Below, piece by piece: positions 53,219 to 64,000 of a stretch of DNA of 64,000 nucleotides. Position numbers and translations under genes: made by a program. Positions within the stretch are counted from its first letter, which is position 1. The number at the start of each line of letters is the position of its first letter. The DNA is from Deltaproteobacteria bacterium (GTDB lineage Bacteria; Desulfobacterota; Desulfomonilia; UBA1062). The DNA lies in contig JAHDOV010000015.1 in the NCBI GenBank assembly GCA_018434685.1, positions 124,001-188,000 on the forward strand, in the 5' to 3' direction. The notes under the pieces are model-generated. The model was not told where the DNA came from and searched no databases. It was given only the letters and a program-made list of their open reading frames with translations.

Positions 53219-56041
53219 CTAGTTTCTCTGATCCAGGATGCTCCGGATGCTATGGGCCATGTTCCGTCGTCCCACCGGTTTGAACAGCAGGTCGTCTATG
53301 TTCAGTTGCCGGGCCTTTTCCGGAGAGATAATCAGGTTGAATCCTGTGCAGAGGATCACGGGTATGTCTCTGCGGATCCCCCTGATCTCGGCCACGAGGT
53401 CTGTCCCGAGCATGCCCGGCATGGTCATGTCGGTTATCACCAGGTCCACCTCGGGGGCGTGGCTGCGGAAATAGTCGAGCGCCTCATGGGGAGATGTTTT
53501 CCCGGTCACCCGATAGCCGAGGTGAGAGAGGATCTCCCTTTCCACGTTCACCAGGTCCTCCTCGTCATCCACGAGCAGGATATGCTCTTTCCCTCCGGGG
53601 ATCCTGGCGTGGCCGGCAATGTTCGGACTCACCTCGATCTCCACCGTGGGCAGCAGCACCTCGAACACACTACCCCGGCCCTCGGTACTGTCGATATGGA
53701 CCGTCCCGCCATAGCTCTTGACAATGCCGTGCACCACGCTCAGTCCCATGCCGGTCCCTTCCCCCGGCCCCTTGGTAGTGAAGAAGGGATCAAAGATCCG
53801 GTCACGGATCTCAGGGCTGATGCCGGTGCCGGTATCCCGTACCGACAGGCGCAGATAGTGCCCGGGCTGCAGATCGGGATCTTTGTTTGCACGAACTTCG
53901 TCCACGATGACATCTGAAAGTTCAATGGTCAGTGTCCCGCCCGAGCCGCGCATGGCATGTTCCGCATTTGTGCTGAGGTTCAGCAGCACCTGGCAGATAT
54001 GGGTGGGGTCCATCATGACCTGCACGAATCCGGTATTGATGATGGGAACAATCTCGATATTCGATGTGATTACAGACCTGAGCATCTTCAGCGTCTCCTT
54101 GAAGAGGGGAACGATCTCTACCGGCTTCCGCTCCTGTTCGGACTGCCTGCTGAACTGCAGGATCTGGTCCACCAGACCTTTTGCCCGGTGACTGGCCTTT
54201 ACCACCCGCTCCAGGAGGATGCGGTTCGGACTGTCTTCGCCGTCTTCGAGCAGCGCGAGCTCCGTATTCAGGAGGATTGCCCCCAGGATGTTGTTGAAAT
54301 CGTGCGCTATACCCGCCGAGAGGGTGCCGATGGCCTCCATCTTCTGCGACTGCCTGAGCTGCCGTTCGTAGAAATCTCTCCGTTCTTCGGCCTTCTTCTG
54401 CTGGGTTATGTCGAGATACGTGCCACTCATGAGCGCCGGAGAATCATCACCCGAGCGTTCGGTGATCTTCCCCCGCAGGAGAATCCACCGCTGCTGTCCC
54501 GCAGCGTCGTTCACCCTGAAGGAACATTCACAAGACGGTGCATGTCCCTCGAGGTGTTTGCGCAGGGTGTCATCGTAGGTCCGGACATCCTCCGGGTGCA
54601 TGATCTGCCGGAGAAAGGCCGCATGTGGCTGAACATCCTCCACGGGGTAGCCGAGACTTTCCAGGAGCCGCTCCTGGATGAAGAGTTCGCCGGTGGGCAC
54701 ATCCAGCTCCCACAGGTGCAGGTCTGCACCGTCCAGCGCCAGCCCCAGGCGTTTCTCGCTCTCGCGCAGGGCCTTTTGTGAGAGCTCCCGCTGCGTAATA
54801 TCGCGGAACGACCAGACACGACCACGCTCCTGTGCATCCCCCACCAGGGGGCTCGAGTACTGTTCGAAGGTCCGCCCGTCCTTGAACCTGCGGATATCGA
54901 AATACTTCCTGGTGGTCAGGTATACATCGCGGATCTCATGGTTGAAGTCATCGGTATCCTCGAGCTGGTCAGACACGTATTCCAGGAGCCTCGCGTTCTG
55001 CCCGGATCTTACGATCTCGTCGGGGATACGCCACATGCCGGCAAACCGTTCGTTGCTGTGAACCACCCTGCCCTCGCGGTCCACCACGAGGATGCCGTCT
55101 GCCGTGGACTCCAGGACAGCCCTGAGGAATCTCTCGCTGCGTTCCAGCTCGCCCTGTATCTGCTTATGGCTGCTGATGTCCCTCGTGATGGTGACAAAAC
55201 CCGAAAAACTTTCTGTGTCTTCCCTGATAGACCTGATCCTGGTCTCGGTCCAGATGTGCGAGCCGTCCTTGTGCAGGAGCTCCAACTCGATGGGTGCTTT
55301 TTCCATACCATCCAGGACCGCATCCAGGGTGCCCCGCGGTACCCTTTCACGGAGGACACGCGTGGACTCTTCGGTCATGACACCGCACAGTGCACCGGGG
55401 CTGCTTAAGATCTCGAGACACTCGTCGCTCTTGTACCCCAGGAGGTTCTCCACCGCAGGATTCACGAATACCGCCCGCAGAGTGTCGTCCCACAGGATCA
55501 TCATATCATCCATGTTCTCCATGAAGATCCTGGAGGCATCCTGATATTTCTTCAGCTCTCGCTCGATGACCTTGCTGCTGGAGATATCCCTGACGATCAG
55601 CAGGACGACCTGCTCAGAGCGATACGGCAGAAGGCACACCCTGCCGTCTATCCACTTCTTATCGCCGTTCATGCACCGGACCAGGAGCTCGATACGGCCG
55701 GGGATCCTGCCCTGCCGGATATTGTCCATTACTGCCACCGCAGCGGCCATGCTGTCTTGATGAACGAACTCCAGGACAGACCGGCCGACAACATGAGCGC
55801 TCTGTCCGAGTCCAACCAGTTCGCGGGCGGCATGATTGGAAAGGACGATGATACCGTGGGGATTCATGCAGAAGGCAGCATCGGGAAGCCGGCCCAGGAG
55901 GCCGAAGAGGTCTCTGTTCTCGTCGCCGGAATCACAGTCGGCCTCGACGAATGTTACGGGCAGGCCCATAATGGAGCGACCATCAAAACTCCCGTCACCT
56001 TTCTCATCGAGCCGTTTTTTTGTTTCAGGGTGCTCATTCAT
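53219..56041 (-). CDS. Soluble PAS-domain hybrid histidine kinase
   Basis: A 940-residue kinase without membrane helices, so its signal is probably cytoplasmic. Four PAS domains are visible (starting near [46 protein letters not shown] and [14 protein letters not shown]). HisKA has [16 protein letters not shown] with the phospho-His, HATPase_c has [16 protein letters not shown] and [14 protein letters not shown], and a C-terminal receiver has [11 protein letters not shown]. The ATG at 56041 ([10 protein letters not shown]) has AAGAGGAA upstream; in-frame codons 24 upstream are less likely. It precedes the NtrC-type regulator by 12 bp. Confidence 0.92.
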   Translation of the reverse strand: MNEHPETKKRLDEKGDGSFDGRSIMGLPVTFVEADCDSGDENRDLFGLLGRLPDAAFCMNPHGIIVLSNHAARELVGLGQSAHVVGRSVLEFVHQDSMAAAVAVMDNIRQGRIPGRIELLVRCMNGDKKWIDGRVCLLPYRSEQVVLLIVRDISSSKVIERELKKYQDASRIFMENMDDMMILWDDTLRAVFVNPAVENLLGYKSDECLEILSSPGALCGVMTEESTRVLRERVPRGTLDAVLDGMEKAPIELELLHKDGSHIWTETRIRSIREDTESFSGFVTITRDISSHKQIQGELERSERFLRAVLESTADGILVVDREGRVVHSNERFAGMWRIPDEIVRSGQNARLLEYVSDQLEDTDDFNHEIRDVYLTTRKYFDIRRFKDGRTFEQYSSPLVGDAQERGRVWSFRDITQRELSQKALRESEKRLGLALDGADLHLWELDVPTGELFIQERLLESLGYPVEDVQPHAAFLRQIMHPEDVRTYDDTLRKHLEGHAPSCECSFRVNDAAGQQRWILLRGKITERSGDDSPALMSGTYLDITQQKKAEERRDFYERQLRQSQKMEAIGTLSAGIAHDFNNILGAILLNTELALLEDGEDSPNRILLERVVKASHRAKGLVDQILQFSRQSEQERKPVEIVPLFKETLKMLRSVITSNIEIVPIINTGFVQVMMDPTHICQVLLNLSTNAEHAMRGSGGTLTIELSDVIVDEVRANKDPDLQPGHYLRLSVRDTGTGISPEIRDRIFDPFFTTKGPGEGTGMGLSVVHGIVKSYGGTVHIDSTEGRGSVFEVLLPTVEIEVSPNIAGHARIPGGKEHILLVDDEEDLVNVEREILSHLGYRVTGKTSPHEALDYFRSHAPEVDLVITDMTMPGMLGTDLVAEIRGIRRDIPVILCTGFNLIISPEKARQLNIDDLLFKPVGRRNMAHSIRSILDQRN

Positions 56042-56360
56042 GCTGTATGGTTCCTCTTGAAACGTCGTCAGGCTCTTTTCCTCTATCGAATATCCGATAA
56101 AATATCTTAACACTGTCGAACAATCTCTCGCTCTTCCACTGAGTGGTTATTCCATTGATCGCATCGGGGAAAGGCCTTGGACCGCCGGTGCACTCATTGA
56201 TTTTCAGCAGGCCCGGGGCTTTCCATTGTCGCTTTACAATGCCCAAACCCTTTGTTAACATCCGTCATCCGGCTGTCGGATCACAGGATGATACTGAAAA
56301 TTCCCGGAAGATAAGGACATACAGACGAGGACCTGGAACATCACCCGCACAATCGCCGGC
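56042..56360. other. Divergent region between the hybrid kinase and DMT transporter genes
   Basis: No gene is seen. A TATCG/CGATA inverted repeat with a 6-bp spacer lies at about 56085-56100, close to the kinase start. No convincing promoter hexamers were found on either strand. Confidence 0.4.
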
Positions 56361-57302
56361 ATGCTCTACCGGCAACCCGCGCCGGACACGCTGCCTCTGC
56401 CACCTGACACCCCGGAGATCCTTCACGGACCGGCCAGGAAGAACCAGCCCATCGCAGGGGCGCTGTACATCCTCGGTTCGGCCTTCCTGTTCGCCGTCAT
56501 GGGTGCGCTCGTCAGGACGGCCTCCGCATCGCTGCCCAACGAAATGATCGTGTTCTTCCGCAATTTCTTTGCCCTGGTCTTCGTGGTTCCCATCGTGATC
56601 ATGCGAGGCGGTCTTACCGGGATCAGGACCGGAAAACCCCTCCTTCACCTCCTGCGGACCGGGGCGGGACTCACGGCCATGTACTGCTACTTCTTTGCGC
56701 TCGCCCACATGAAGCTCGCCGAGGCAGTGCTCCTGTCGTACACGACCCCGCTGTTCATCCCGCTCATCGCCCTTGCCTGGCTGCGCGAGTCGGTCCCGCG
56801 CACGGTGCGTTTCGCCGTCATCATCGGGTTCGCAGGCGTGATGTTCATCCTGAAGCCCGGGCTGGGCATATTCCAGCCGGTCTCCATAATCGCACTGCTG
56901 GCCGGAATGGCCGCGTCTCTTGCCATGGTGACCATCCGGCGGATGTCGGACAGCGAGCCTCCTGGCCGGATCGTCTTCTACTATACGCTGCTTTCCACCG
57001 CGATCTCGGCCGTGCCGCTCGTGTGGGCCTGGGAGACGCCCCAGGGCGCCACGCTGATTATCCTCGTGTTCGTAGGCCTCGTGGCCATGGCCGGACAGTA
57101 TCTCATGACCAAGGGCTACAGCCTTGCCCCTGCAGCCCGGGTGGGGCCGTTCATCTACGGCACCGTGGTCTTTGCCGCGATCTTCGGCTGGATCTTCTGG
57201 GCCGAATCACTCGATCTCCTTACCTGGGCGGGCGCTTTCCTGGTCTGCGTCTCCGGGGTTGTCGCCACCTCCCGGGTGGAGGGACGCCAGGCCAGGTCAT
57301 AG
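56361..57302 (+). CDS. DMT-superfamily (EamA) transporter
   Basis: A 313-residue inner-membrane protein with ten hydrophobic segments in two EamA repeats. The first begins IAGALYILGSAFLFAVMGALVR, with FFRNFFALVFVVPI after it and the YCYFFALAHMKLAEAVLLSYTTPLFIPLIA signature. The second begins IALLAGMAASLAMVTIRRM and ends with KGYSLAPAARVGPFIYGTVVFAAIFG. The N-terminus has an unusual 28-residue polar, Pro-rich extension; a later start is possible. The substrate cannot be predicted; members export amino acids or other metabolites. Confidence 0.88.
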   Translation: MLYRQPAPDTLPLPPDTPEILHGPARKNQPIAGALYILGSAFLFAVMGALVRTASASLPNEMIVFFRNFFALVFVVPIVIMRGGLTGIRTGKPLLHLLRTGAGLTAMYCYFFALAHMKLAEAVLLSYTTPLFIPLIALAWLRESVPRTVRFAVIIGFAGVMFILKPGLGIFQPVSIIALLAGMAASLAMVTIRRMSDSEPPGRIVFYYTLLSTAISAVPLVWAWETPQGATLIILVFVGLVAMAGQYLMTKGYSLAPAARVGPFIYGTVVFAAIFGWIFWAESLDLLTWAGAFLVCVSGVVATSRVEGRQARS

Positions 57303-57363
57303 AGGCTTGCAGCCGGTTCTCAAGTTCGCATCAGGCACCCCTGTTATTTTTTGCTTTCCATGA

Positions 57364-57468
57364 ATCAGGAGATCGTTATATGGATGTACCGGGGGATCAG
57401 ATCCTGATTCGTGAATTGTCGTGAACTCCTTGCACCACACGCCCTGTCTCCAGGAATCAGGACCTGAT
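57364..57468. promoter_or_regulatory. Cluster of ATCAGG/CCTGAT palindromes upstream of ettA
   Basis: Within 105 bp are a half-site ATCAGG (57364-57369), ATCAG-ATC-CTGAT (57396-57408) and ATCAGG-A-CCTGAT (57456-57468). The last is about 40 bp before the ettA ATG at 57510. The half-site equals that in the HMG-CoA reductase palindrome, but the spacer differs (1 or 3 against 5). Confidence 0.4.
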
Positions 57469-57509
57469 CCCACTACTTTATACAAAATACAAAGCACAGG
57501 AGTCGCGTA

Positions 57510-59195
<1,686 letters not shown>

Positions 59196-59339
59196 CCCTG
59201 CCCCCGCGAACAACCGGTGCAGGTCCGAACCGTTTTCTTTCCTTTAAGGAGAGCAAAACTTCGGGCCTGCACGTTCTCTCACCCATCCCCAATGAACCGG
59301 GCCTGAGGGCTTCTGTCTGATCGTTGGCCACACAACTGT

Positions 59340-59368
59340 TTGACAATTAAGGCTTTCGACTGTATTAT
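59340..59368 (+). promoter_or_regulatory. Near-perfect sigma-70 promoter
   Basis: TTGACA (59340-59345), exactly 17 bp, then TATTAT (59363-59368): one mismatch from full consensus and the best promoter in the window. The start would be near 59375, some 310 nt before the secreted-protein gene. Confidence 0.8.
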
Positions 59369-59457
59369 TGTGATTCCGGGCCATTGGTACCTTCGCCCTG
59401 GTTTGAAATGGAGTAAGGTTGCACGTTGTTACTTCGTGGAGGGCACGTAACATCGCC

Positions 59458-59489
59458 CATCTCACCCGTGAGGGAAGGAGTCCGAGATG
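59458..59489 (+). promoter_or_regulatory. Leader hairpin enclosing a Shine-Dalgarno and start codon
   Basis: CATCTC (59458-59463) pairs with GAGATG (59484-59489), and an inner CCC/GGG pair is possible. Inside lies AAGGAG with the proper 6-nt spacing to the ATG in the 3' arm, so folding would hide the ribosome site of the frame at 59487. Confidence 0.45.
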
Positions 59490-59759
59490 GTAGAGTTTCG
59501 TGAGTGGTTCGCGCTCAGTACCCTGCAGAAACTGCTCCCGCATACAGGCAACCCATCGCACCTGCAGTATTCTTCCGAGTGCCCCCCCTTCAGTGTTCTG
59601 CCCCCCTGCGTCACACATGATGATCTGAATCCCTGTCGTTCCACGCACGGGGCGATGTACGTGTTCTCATCAAAGGAGGTCGACAATGAAAAGATTCCTC
59701 AAGGTGCTGACAGGTTTGATCTGCCTTTTCACCATGCCGGCATATCCACTGTATGCTGA
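59487..59759 (+). CDS. Doubtful 90-codon leader open frame
   Basis: The ATG has AAGGAG 6 nt upstream and follows a strong promoter. The 90 residues are rich in Cys, His, Pro and Ser and look like no known family. The frame overlaps the next gene by 74 bp in another phase. It may be a regulatory leader peptide or chance; I favour chance slightly, since composition is unlike that of neighbouring proteins. Confidence 0.2.
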   Translation: MVEFREWFALSTLQKLLPHTGNPSHLQYSSECPPFSVLPPCVTHDDLNPCRSTHGAMYVFSSKEVDNEKIPQGADRFDLPFHHAGISTVC

Positions 59760-60201
59760 AACAGAACCCGATATTGCCTATAAGACCATAATCGACTCTG
59801 ACGAAGGCACCACATTGAGACTCTTAAACGGCGCCGAGGTCGAAACAACCTCTGAATACTACGGCGGTGCCGGCTACAAGAAACACGCCATCCTCTATAC
59901 ACGCCATGGCCAGTGGAAGATCCTGATCGAGGGGAAGACACCCCTGGACTGCACCGTGAACAAGATGCCGGTATACGGGGTGCCGTGCGTCGTGGAAGAG
60001 CTCACCATCACCGAGATCAAAGGCCAGGGCGACCGCCCTCTTCTCGTTATGGCAGACGGTTCCATCTACGAGCCGAAGAATGTGTATCCCCTCACCAGGA
60101 GTGTCTGGGCCCGGTCCCCACGGGGCTTGCTGATGAACGGGTACGAGCTGATAAATCTCGGTCGGGAACGCGAACGGATCGAGGTGACGAAGGTGAGGTA
60201 G
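59686..60201 (+). CDS. Small secreted protein of unknown function
   Basis: A 171-residue protein with a clear signal peptide (MKRFLKVLTGLICLFTMPAYPLYA, then ETEP). The mature part of about 147 residues is mostly beta-like (GTTLRLLNGAEVETTSEY, WKILIEGKTPLDCTVNKMPVYGVPCVVEEL) with two Cys that could form a disulfide in the periplasm. I recognise no family. AGGAGG lies 7 nt before the ATG, and an unusually strong promoter with a long leader lies upstream. The next gene (iron-type ABC binding protein) is 224 bp away, so it probably stands alone. Confidence 0.8.
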   Translation: MKRFLKVLTGLICLFTMPAYPLYAETEPDIAYKTIIDSDEGTTLRLLNGAEVETTSEYYGGAGYKKHAILYTRHGQWKILIEGKTPLDCTVNKMPVYGVPCVVEELTITEIKGQGDRPLLVMADGSIYEPKNVYPLTRSVWARSPRGLLMNGYELINLGRERERIEVTKVR

Positions 60202-60425
60202 GGTCTCCCTGCCTGCCCCCCGGATCTGCCCTATACCCAGATCTCCTGCTATCTGTCCGTGATTACACATAAAATAGAAATTCTGTTCTTTATCACCTGT
60301 CTTTCAAGGGGATACGGCTTATAACTATCTTAACCATATTGCTCATGATCGTCTTGCATGACACGGTAATATGGGATACACAATTACCAAGGCATTCCAC
60401 ATATTTCTTCGAGGAGGTATTGAAT

Positions 60426-61406
60426 ATGAAGAAACATATCATGCGATTCATGTGGTTACTCATTGGCATCATACTCGTTGCAGTTCCGGCCTCATATGCG
60501 GCAGAGGTTGTCCTGTATTCTTCAAACCCATCCGAGGTGCTCGATATGATCAGGACCGGGTTCGAAGAGCAGACCGGCGTGAAGGTGTCGGTTGTCATGA
60601 TGGGTACCGGGTCCGCCATGAAGAGAATCGAGGCGGAAAAGGACAATCCTCTCTGCGATGTATTCTGGAGCGGCGACGTGGCAGTGCTCGACGGTTCCAA
60701 GGACTACTTCATGTCCTACAAGTCTCCCGAGGCAGCCTCGCTTCCCGCAGGCTATGTGGAGAAGGACTACCGCTGGACCAGCAGCAATGCCCATGTCATG
60801 ATTATCATGTACAACAAATCCATCGTCACGGAATCCAACAAACCGCTGTCCTGGGGCGATCTCCTCAAGCCCGAGTGGAAGGACAAGGTTGTCATGGCGA
60901 ACCCGGAAAAATCCGGCTCCGCCTATGCCCAGGTATACGGCATCTATAAACTCTACGGCTGGGACGGGCTCAAGAAGCTCATCGACAACGCAAAGATCCT
61001 GGACAGCTCGAGCCTCATCTACAAGGGTGTTGCTGCCGGTGAATATCCTGTGGGCATCACCATGGAATATGCCGCCTACCGGTACATTGCCGGCGGATCG
61101 AAAGACGTGGGTATTGTCTATGCCAGCGACGGGTCCTTCATAGCACCGGAAGGCGCCGCCATCATCAAGAACTGCCCTCATCCCAAGGAGGCGCAGATGT
61201 TCTTCGACTACCTCCTGAGCAAGAAGGTGGAGGAACAGATCTTCGAGAACTTCTATCGCAGACCTGCAAGGCCCGATACCGCCGAATTTGCCGGACTGCC
61301 CAAGATCAGCGAGATCGCCGTCATGAAGGACTTCGACCCTATCGAGGCGAACAACGTCAAGAAAGAACTGCTTGGCAAATGGAAGGAAATCATTCTTTCG
61401 AAATAG
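60426..61406 (+). CDS. Fe(III)-type ABC transporter substrate-binding protein
   Basis: A periplasmic binding protein of 326 residues from the AfuA/FbpA family. The ATG at 60426 (GGAGG upstream) begins a signal peptide, MKKHIMRFMWLLIGIILV, ending VPASYAA. The mature N-terminus EVVLYSSNPSEVLDMIRTGFEEQTGVKVSVV is typical of this family, as are CDVFWSGDVA, SWGDLLKPEWKDKVVMANPEKSGSAYAQV and a late FYRRPARPD. Related proteins bind Fe(III), thiamine or 2-aminoethylphosphonate; iron is not proven. The ATPase gene follows after 7 bp and the permease next. Confidence 0.88.
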   Translation: MKKHIMRFMWLLIGIILVAVPASYAAEVVLYSSNPSEVLDMIRTGFEEQTGVKVSVVMMGTGSAMKRIEAEKDNPLCDVFWSGDVAVLDGSKDYFMSYKSPEAASLPAGYVEKDYRWTSSNAHVMIIMYNKSIVTESNKPLSWGDLLKPEWKDKVVMANPEKSGSAYAQVYGIYKLYGWDGLKKLIDNAKILDSSSLIYKGVAAGEYPVGITMEYAAYRYIAGGSKDVGIVYASDGSFIAPEGAAIIKNCPHPKEAQMFFDYLLSKKVEEQIFENFYRRPARPDTAEFAGLPKISEIAVMKDFDPIEANNVKKELLGKWKEIILSK

Positions 61407-61413
61407 AAGAGAT

Positions 61414-62484
61414 ATGCGCGTAATAATTAAAGGCATCACGAAACGGTTCGGTGCGCTCAAGGCCATCGACAATGCAAGTCTAACCATCAAGGAGGGTGAT
61501 TTCTTCACCCTCCTTGGTCCCAGTGGATGCGGCAAGACCACCCTGCTTCGTACGGTGGCGGGCTTTTATTCGCCTGATGAGGGCGAGGTCATCTTCGGGG
61601 ATCAGGTGATAAACGATATCCCGGCCCACAGGCGTGAGACCGGCATGGTGTTCCAGAACTATGCTCTCTTTCCCCACCTGCGGGTATTTGACAATGTCGC
61701 CTACGGCCTAAGGGCGCGCAAGGTATCCTCCGGCGAGATCAGGCAGCGGGTCGAGAGCATCCTCAAGAGTGTCCAGCTCGACGGCTATGAAGAGCGCTAT
61801 CCGAGCCAGCTCAGCGGCGGACAGCAGCAGCGCGTGGCACTGGCACGGGCACTGGTCATCTCGCCCAAGGTTCTCCTCATGGACGAACCGCTGTCAAACC
61901 TGGATGCCAAACTCCGGGTCAGCATGCGCGAAGAGATCAAGAAGATCCAGAAGATGCTCGGCATCACCACCATTTATGTGACCCATGACCAGGAAGAGGC
62001 CATGGCCGTCTCCGACTACATCGCCATCGTCAACAAGGGGAAAATCGAGCAGATCGGAACTCCGTACGATATCTATTACAAACCCCGCAGCAGGTTCGTG
62101 GCAGAGTTCATGGGCAGCAGCAATATCCTCAGTGCCGAAGTCGCTTCCTATGACGATGAGAAGGAGCTGCTCAGGGTAAAGATTAACGAGGACACGGTGC
62201 AGATCAGAACCCCGAAACCCTCCTCTGAGAGCATCATGCTTTCGCTGCGGCCTGAATGGATACAGATCGTCGGAGAGGAAGCCCGGAGTCAGCCCAATGT
62301 GTTCGCCGGCACCATCGTCAGTTCGACCTTTCTCGGCTCGATGCTGCGGTACGTTATCTCGGGCTTTGGGGGGCAGCCCCTCTCGGTCGAGATCCACGAC
62401 CCGCAAAATGCCCAGGTCAAAGAGGCAGGCGATAACGTTTTGTTCCGGTTCGACCCGGACAGGCCGGTTATCCTGGACAAGTAG
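61414..62484 (+). CDS. Fe(III)/polyamine-type ABC transporter ATP-binding protein
   Basis: A 356-residue importer ATPase. The ATG at 61414 starts MRVIIKGITKRFGALKAID, the family beginning; an in-frame codon 14 upstream lies inside the previous gene. Walker A is LLGPSGCGKTTLL, the Q-loop is MVFQNYALFPHLRVFDNVAYGL, the signature is LSGGQQQRVALARAL, Walker B is VLLMDEPLSNLDAKLR, and VTHDQEEAMAV is the H-loop. A C-terminal TOBE domain (about 240-350) has NILSAEV and IMLSLRPEWIQI. It fits FbpC/PotA/PhnT-type systems. Confidence 0.93.
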   Translation: MRVIIKGITKRFGALKAIDNASLTIKEGDFFTLLGPSGCGKTTLLRTVAGFYSPDEGEVIFGDQVINDIPAHRRETGMVFQNYALFPHLRVFDNVAYGLRARKVSSGEIRQRVESILKSVQLDGYEERYPSQLSGGQQQRVALARALVISPKVLLMDEPLSNLDAKLRVSMREEIKKIQKMLGITTIYVTHDQEEAMAVSDYIAIVNKGKIEQIGTPYDIYYKPRSRFVAEFMGSSNILSAEVASYDDEKELLRVKINEDTVQIRTPKPSSESIMLSLRPEWIQIVGEEARSQPNVFAGTIVSSTFLGSMLRYVISGFGGQPLSVEIHDPQNAQVKEAGDNVLFRFDPDRPVILDK

Positions 62485-62496
62485 AGGACCACGTCG

Positions 62497-64000
62497 TTGC
62501 GAAAGTTATTCACAGCCTGGAATATTGTTCTGATTGTTGTCTTCGCGACCCTGTTTCTCTCGGTGGTCTACCCGATCTTCTTTATCTTCAAGGCGAGCTT
62601 CATCAGCAATGAAACAGGCTTGTTATCACTCGAGAGCTACCGGGCATTCTTTCATTACCCCTACTACCTGCGATGCCTGAGAAACAGCCTGTTTGTCAGT
62701 GCCGCCTCGACCATTGTCGCCATGATCCTCGGGATACCGTTCGCCTTTTTCCTTTCGCGATTTCACGTCCCGGGCAAGAGCATCATCAAGACGCTCGGCA
62801 CCCTTCCCCTGATCCTCCCGACCTTCATCGGTGCCGAGGCCTGGCTCATACTGCTGGGTCGCAACGGGATCCTCTACAACATGTTTCACAAGATCGGCCT
62901 GGATATCCCGACCATCTACGGATGGAAGGGGATCGTGCTCGTCTTCAGCCTCCAGTTCTTCCCGTTCGTCTTCCTCATGGTCTCCGCTGCCATCAATTCC
63001 ATCGACAGCTCGCTCGAGGAGTCCGCGACCAACCTGGGTGCCACCAAGCTCCGGGTGTTCCGCACCGTGACCCTTCCCGTGGTCACGCCGTCTATTTTCG
63101 CCGGCGGTCTCGTGGTCTTCTACCTGTCCATAGAGAATTTCGGGGTGCCCATTCTCATCGGCGAGGATTTCCGGGTGCTCTCGGTCCAGGCATACAATGA
63201 ATTCATCAGCGAGATGGGCGGCAACCCGTCCATGGCCGGTTCGCTCAGCATGATCCTGCTCGCCATCACCCTCGGCCTGACCGTGCTCCAGAAATACTGG
63301 GTGGAGCGCAAGAGCTATGCCATGAGCTTCCTGAGGCCGCCCGAGGTCAAGCGATTGAAGCCGCTGCCCACCTTCCTCATCTGGCTGTTCTGTGTCCTGC
63401 TCGTGTTCGTGGCCCTCTTCCCCTTCATCGTGGTGATAATAGCCTCGGTCACCAAGACACAGGGCCCGGTCATGTACTTCGGCCAGTTCAGCTTCGACAA
63501 CTTTGTCAAGGCATTCACCCTGGCGCCGCGGCCGATCCTGAACTCCTTCTTCCTGTCCACCACGGCAACGCTCGTGGGCGTGGTCTTCGGTATCGTAGTG
63601 AGCTACCTGGTGGTGCGGCGGCGCGGGCCGGTCAGCTATCTGCTCGACCTGCTCATCATGCTGCCCCTGGCCATTGCCGGCACCGTACTCGGTATCGCCC
63701 TGGCAGCCACCTACAACAAGGGGCCCATCGTGCTCACCGGGACCTGGCTGATCCTTGCCCTGGCCTACTTTATCAGGAAGGTGCCCTTCTCGATCAAGAC
63801 CACCTCGTCGCTCCTGCAGCAGATAGACACCTCCATCGAGGAGGCCTCCATCAACCTCGGCGTTCCTCCCCTGCTCTCCTTCATCAAGGTGATCATCCCC
63901 ATCATGCTGCCCGGCATCCTTGCCGGTGCGATAATCATGTGGGTCACCACCCTGGCCGAGCTGAGCTCCACGATCGTCTTGTATTACGGCCCCTGGACCA
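62497..64000 (+). CDS. Fe(III)-type ABC permease (two fused domains), partial
   Basis: A frame of 501 complete codons is open to the right window edge; the stop is not reached. The TTG at 62497 is taken as start, with AGAGGA about 9 nt upstream, since no ATG precedes the first helix (WNIVLIVVFATLFLSVVYPIFFIF). Two permease domains are fused, each with an EAA loop: SLEESATNLGATKLRVFRTVTLPVVTP near residues 169-195 and SIEEASINLGVPPLLSFIKVIIPIMLPG near 446-473. This two-domain plan is that of FbpB and PhnU/V-like importers. It follows the ATPase by 12 bp. Confidence 0.88.
   Translation, partial: MRKLFTAWNIVLIVVFATLFLSVVYPIFFIFKASFISNETGLLSLESYRAFFHYPYYLRCLRNSLFVSAASTIVAMILGIPFAFFLSRFHVPGKSIIKTLGTLPLILPTFIGAEAWLILLGRNGILYNMFHKIGLDIPTIYGWKGIVLVFSLQFFPFVFLMVSAAINSIDSSLEESATNLGATKLRVFRTVTLPVVTPSIFAGGLVVFYLSIENFGVPILIGEDFRVLSVQAYNEFISEMGGNPSMAGSLSMILLAITLGLTVLQKYWVERKSYAMSFLRPPEVKRLKPLPTFLIWLFCVLLVFVALFPFIVVIIASVTKTQGPVMYFGQFSFDNFVKAFTLAPRPILNSFFLSTTATLVGVVFGIVVSYLVVRRRGPVSYLLDLLIMLPLAIAGTVLGIALAATYNKGPIVLTGTWLILALAYFIRKVPFSIKTTSSLLQQIDTSIEEASINLGVPPLLSFIKVIIPIMLPGILAGAIIMWVTTLAELSSTIVLYYGPWT

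Larger units (their letters stand above)
59196..59685. other. Long gap with promoter and structured leader
   Basis: These 490 bp contain no well-supported gene. The left 140 bp are plain. A consensus promoter (59340-59368) then starts a leader of about 310 nt with GTTAC/GTAAC (about 59428-59450) and CATCTC/GAGATG (59458-59489) hairpins, and a short open frame from 59487 to 59759 of doubtful status. Confidence 0.55.

Noticed and set aside
60202-60425. Fur box or sigma-70 promoter before the iron-type ABC genes
   Set aside because: No sequence close to the Fur consensus and no good hexamer pair were found; iron control cannot be claimed from this gap.

Overview
The window looks like a chromosome segment of an anaerobic Desulfobacterota ('Deltaproteobacteria') bacterium. 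This is inferred from gene content: a tungsten-type aldehyde:ferredoxin oxidoreductase, selenium genes including a SelD that is itself a selenoprotein, an NtrC-type sigma-54 activator, and the orders secF-secD-yajC-tgt-queA and tig-clpP-clpX-lon-hup. The genus cannot be fixed from sequence alone. Coding density is high, most genes lie in tight operons, and no insertion sequence, phage, CRISPR array or rRNA was seen.

Layout. 1-408: 5' part of a secreted fibronectin-type protein. 690-6874 (minus): a PP-loop tRNA-thiolation-like protein, a DUF2065 protein, queuosine synthesis (queA, tgt) and the SecYEG accessory complex (yajC, secD, secF), closed by a clear terminator. 7006-7587: HU with a good promoter, then tRNA-Val and tRNA-Asp directly downstream and a terminator. 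7592-13065 (minus): tig-clpP-clpX-lon. 13128-19354 (minus): a Gld-like ABC exporter with a DUF4340 partner, then dCMP deaminase, a dCTP deaminase-family protein and a tRNA-type N6-adenine methyltransferase. 19520-24569: a lipid or isoprenoid-looking neighbourhood with a desaturase-like flavoprotein, a DUF2156 protein, an HMG-CoA reductase with an extra N-terminal domain and a SAM methyltransferase. 24843-25022: C-terminal relic of an iron alcohol dehydrogenase. 25106-26413: secernin-like C69 peptidase. 26674-30794: AOR, SCP2-domain protein, iron alcohol dehydrogenase and a second SCP2-domain protein.

30828-34214 (minus): polar amino-acid ABC importer (binding protein, a permease fused to a periplasmic TPR segment, ATPase) ending in an SGNH hydrolase. 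34680-37149: selenium module yedE, a TusA-like protein and selD, the last with an in-frame UGA. 37290-42137: LysR regulator, Ldh-type dehydrogenase, YhcC radical SAM, DusB and a ChaN-like protein. 42313-42897: alpha/beta hydrolase on an apparently leaderless message. 42909-56041 (minus): a chemosensory locus with a PAS hybrid kinase, NtrC-type regulator, an unknown small protein, a transmembrane MCP, CheW, a cytoplasmic MCP-like protein, a STAS protein, CheY and CheA; no CheR or CheB was seen. 56361-59195: DMT-family transporter and EttA. 59340-60201: a consensus promoter with a structured leader before a secreted protein. 60426-64000: Fe(III)-type ABC importer, cut by the window end in its permease.

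How the parts fit. The first 19 kb is housekeeping: secretion, tRNA modification, protein quality control and nucleotide salvage. Three accessory modules stand out: the HMG-CoA reductase group, the AOR/SCP2/alcohol dehydrogenase group and the chemosensory operon. The HMG-CoA reductase gene and the chemosensory operon share a promoter-like layout: a TGGCACG-N-TTCGTGA element about 45 bp downstream of a perfect inverted repeat. This may be sigma-54 control, though the -12 element is imperfect in both.
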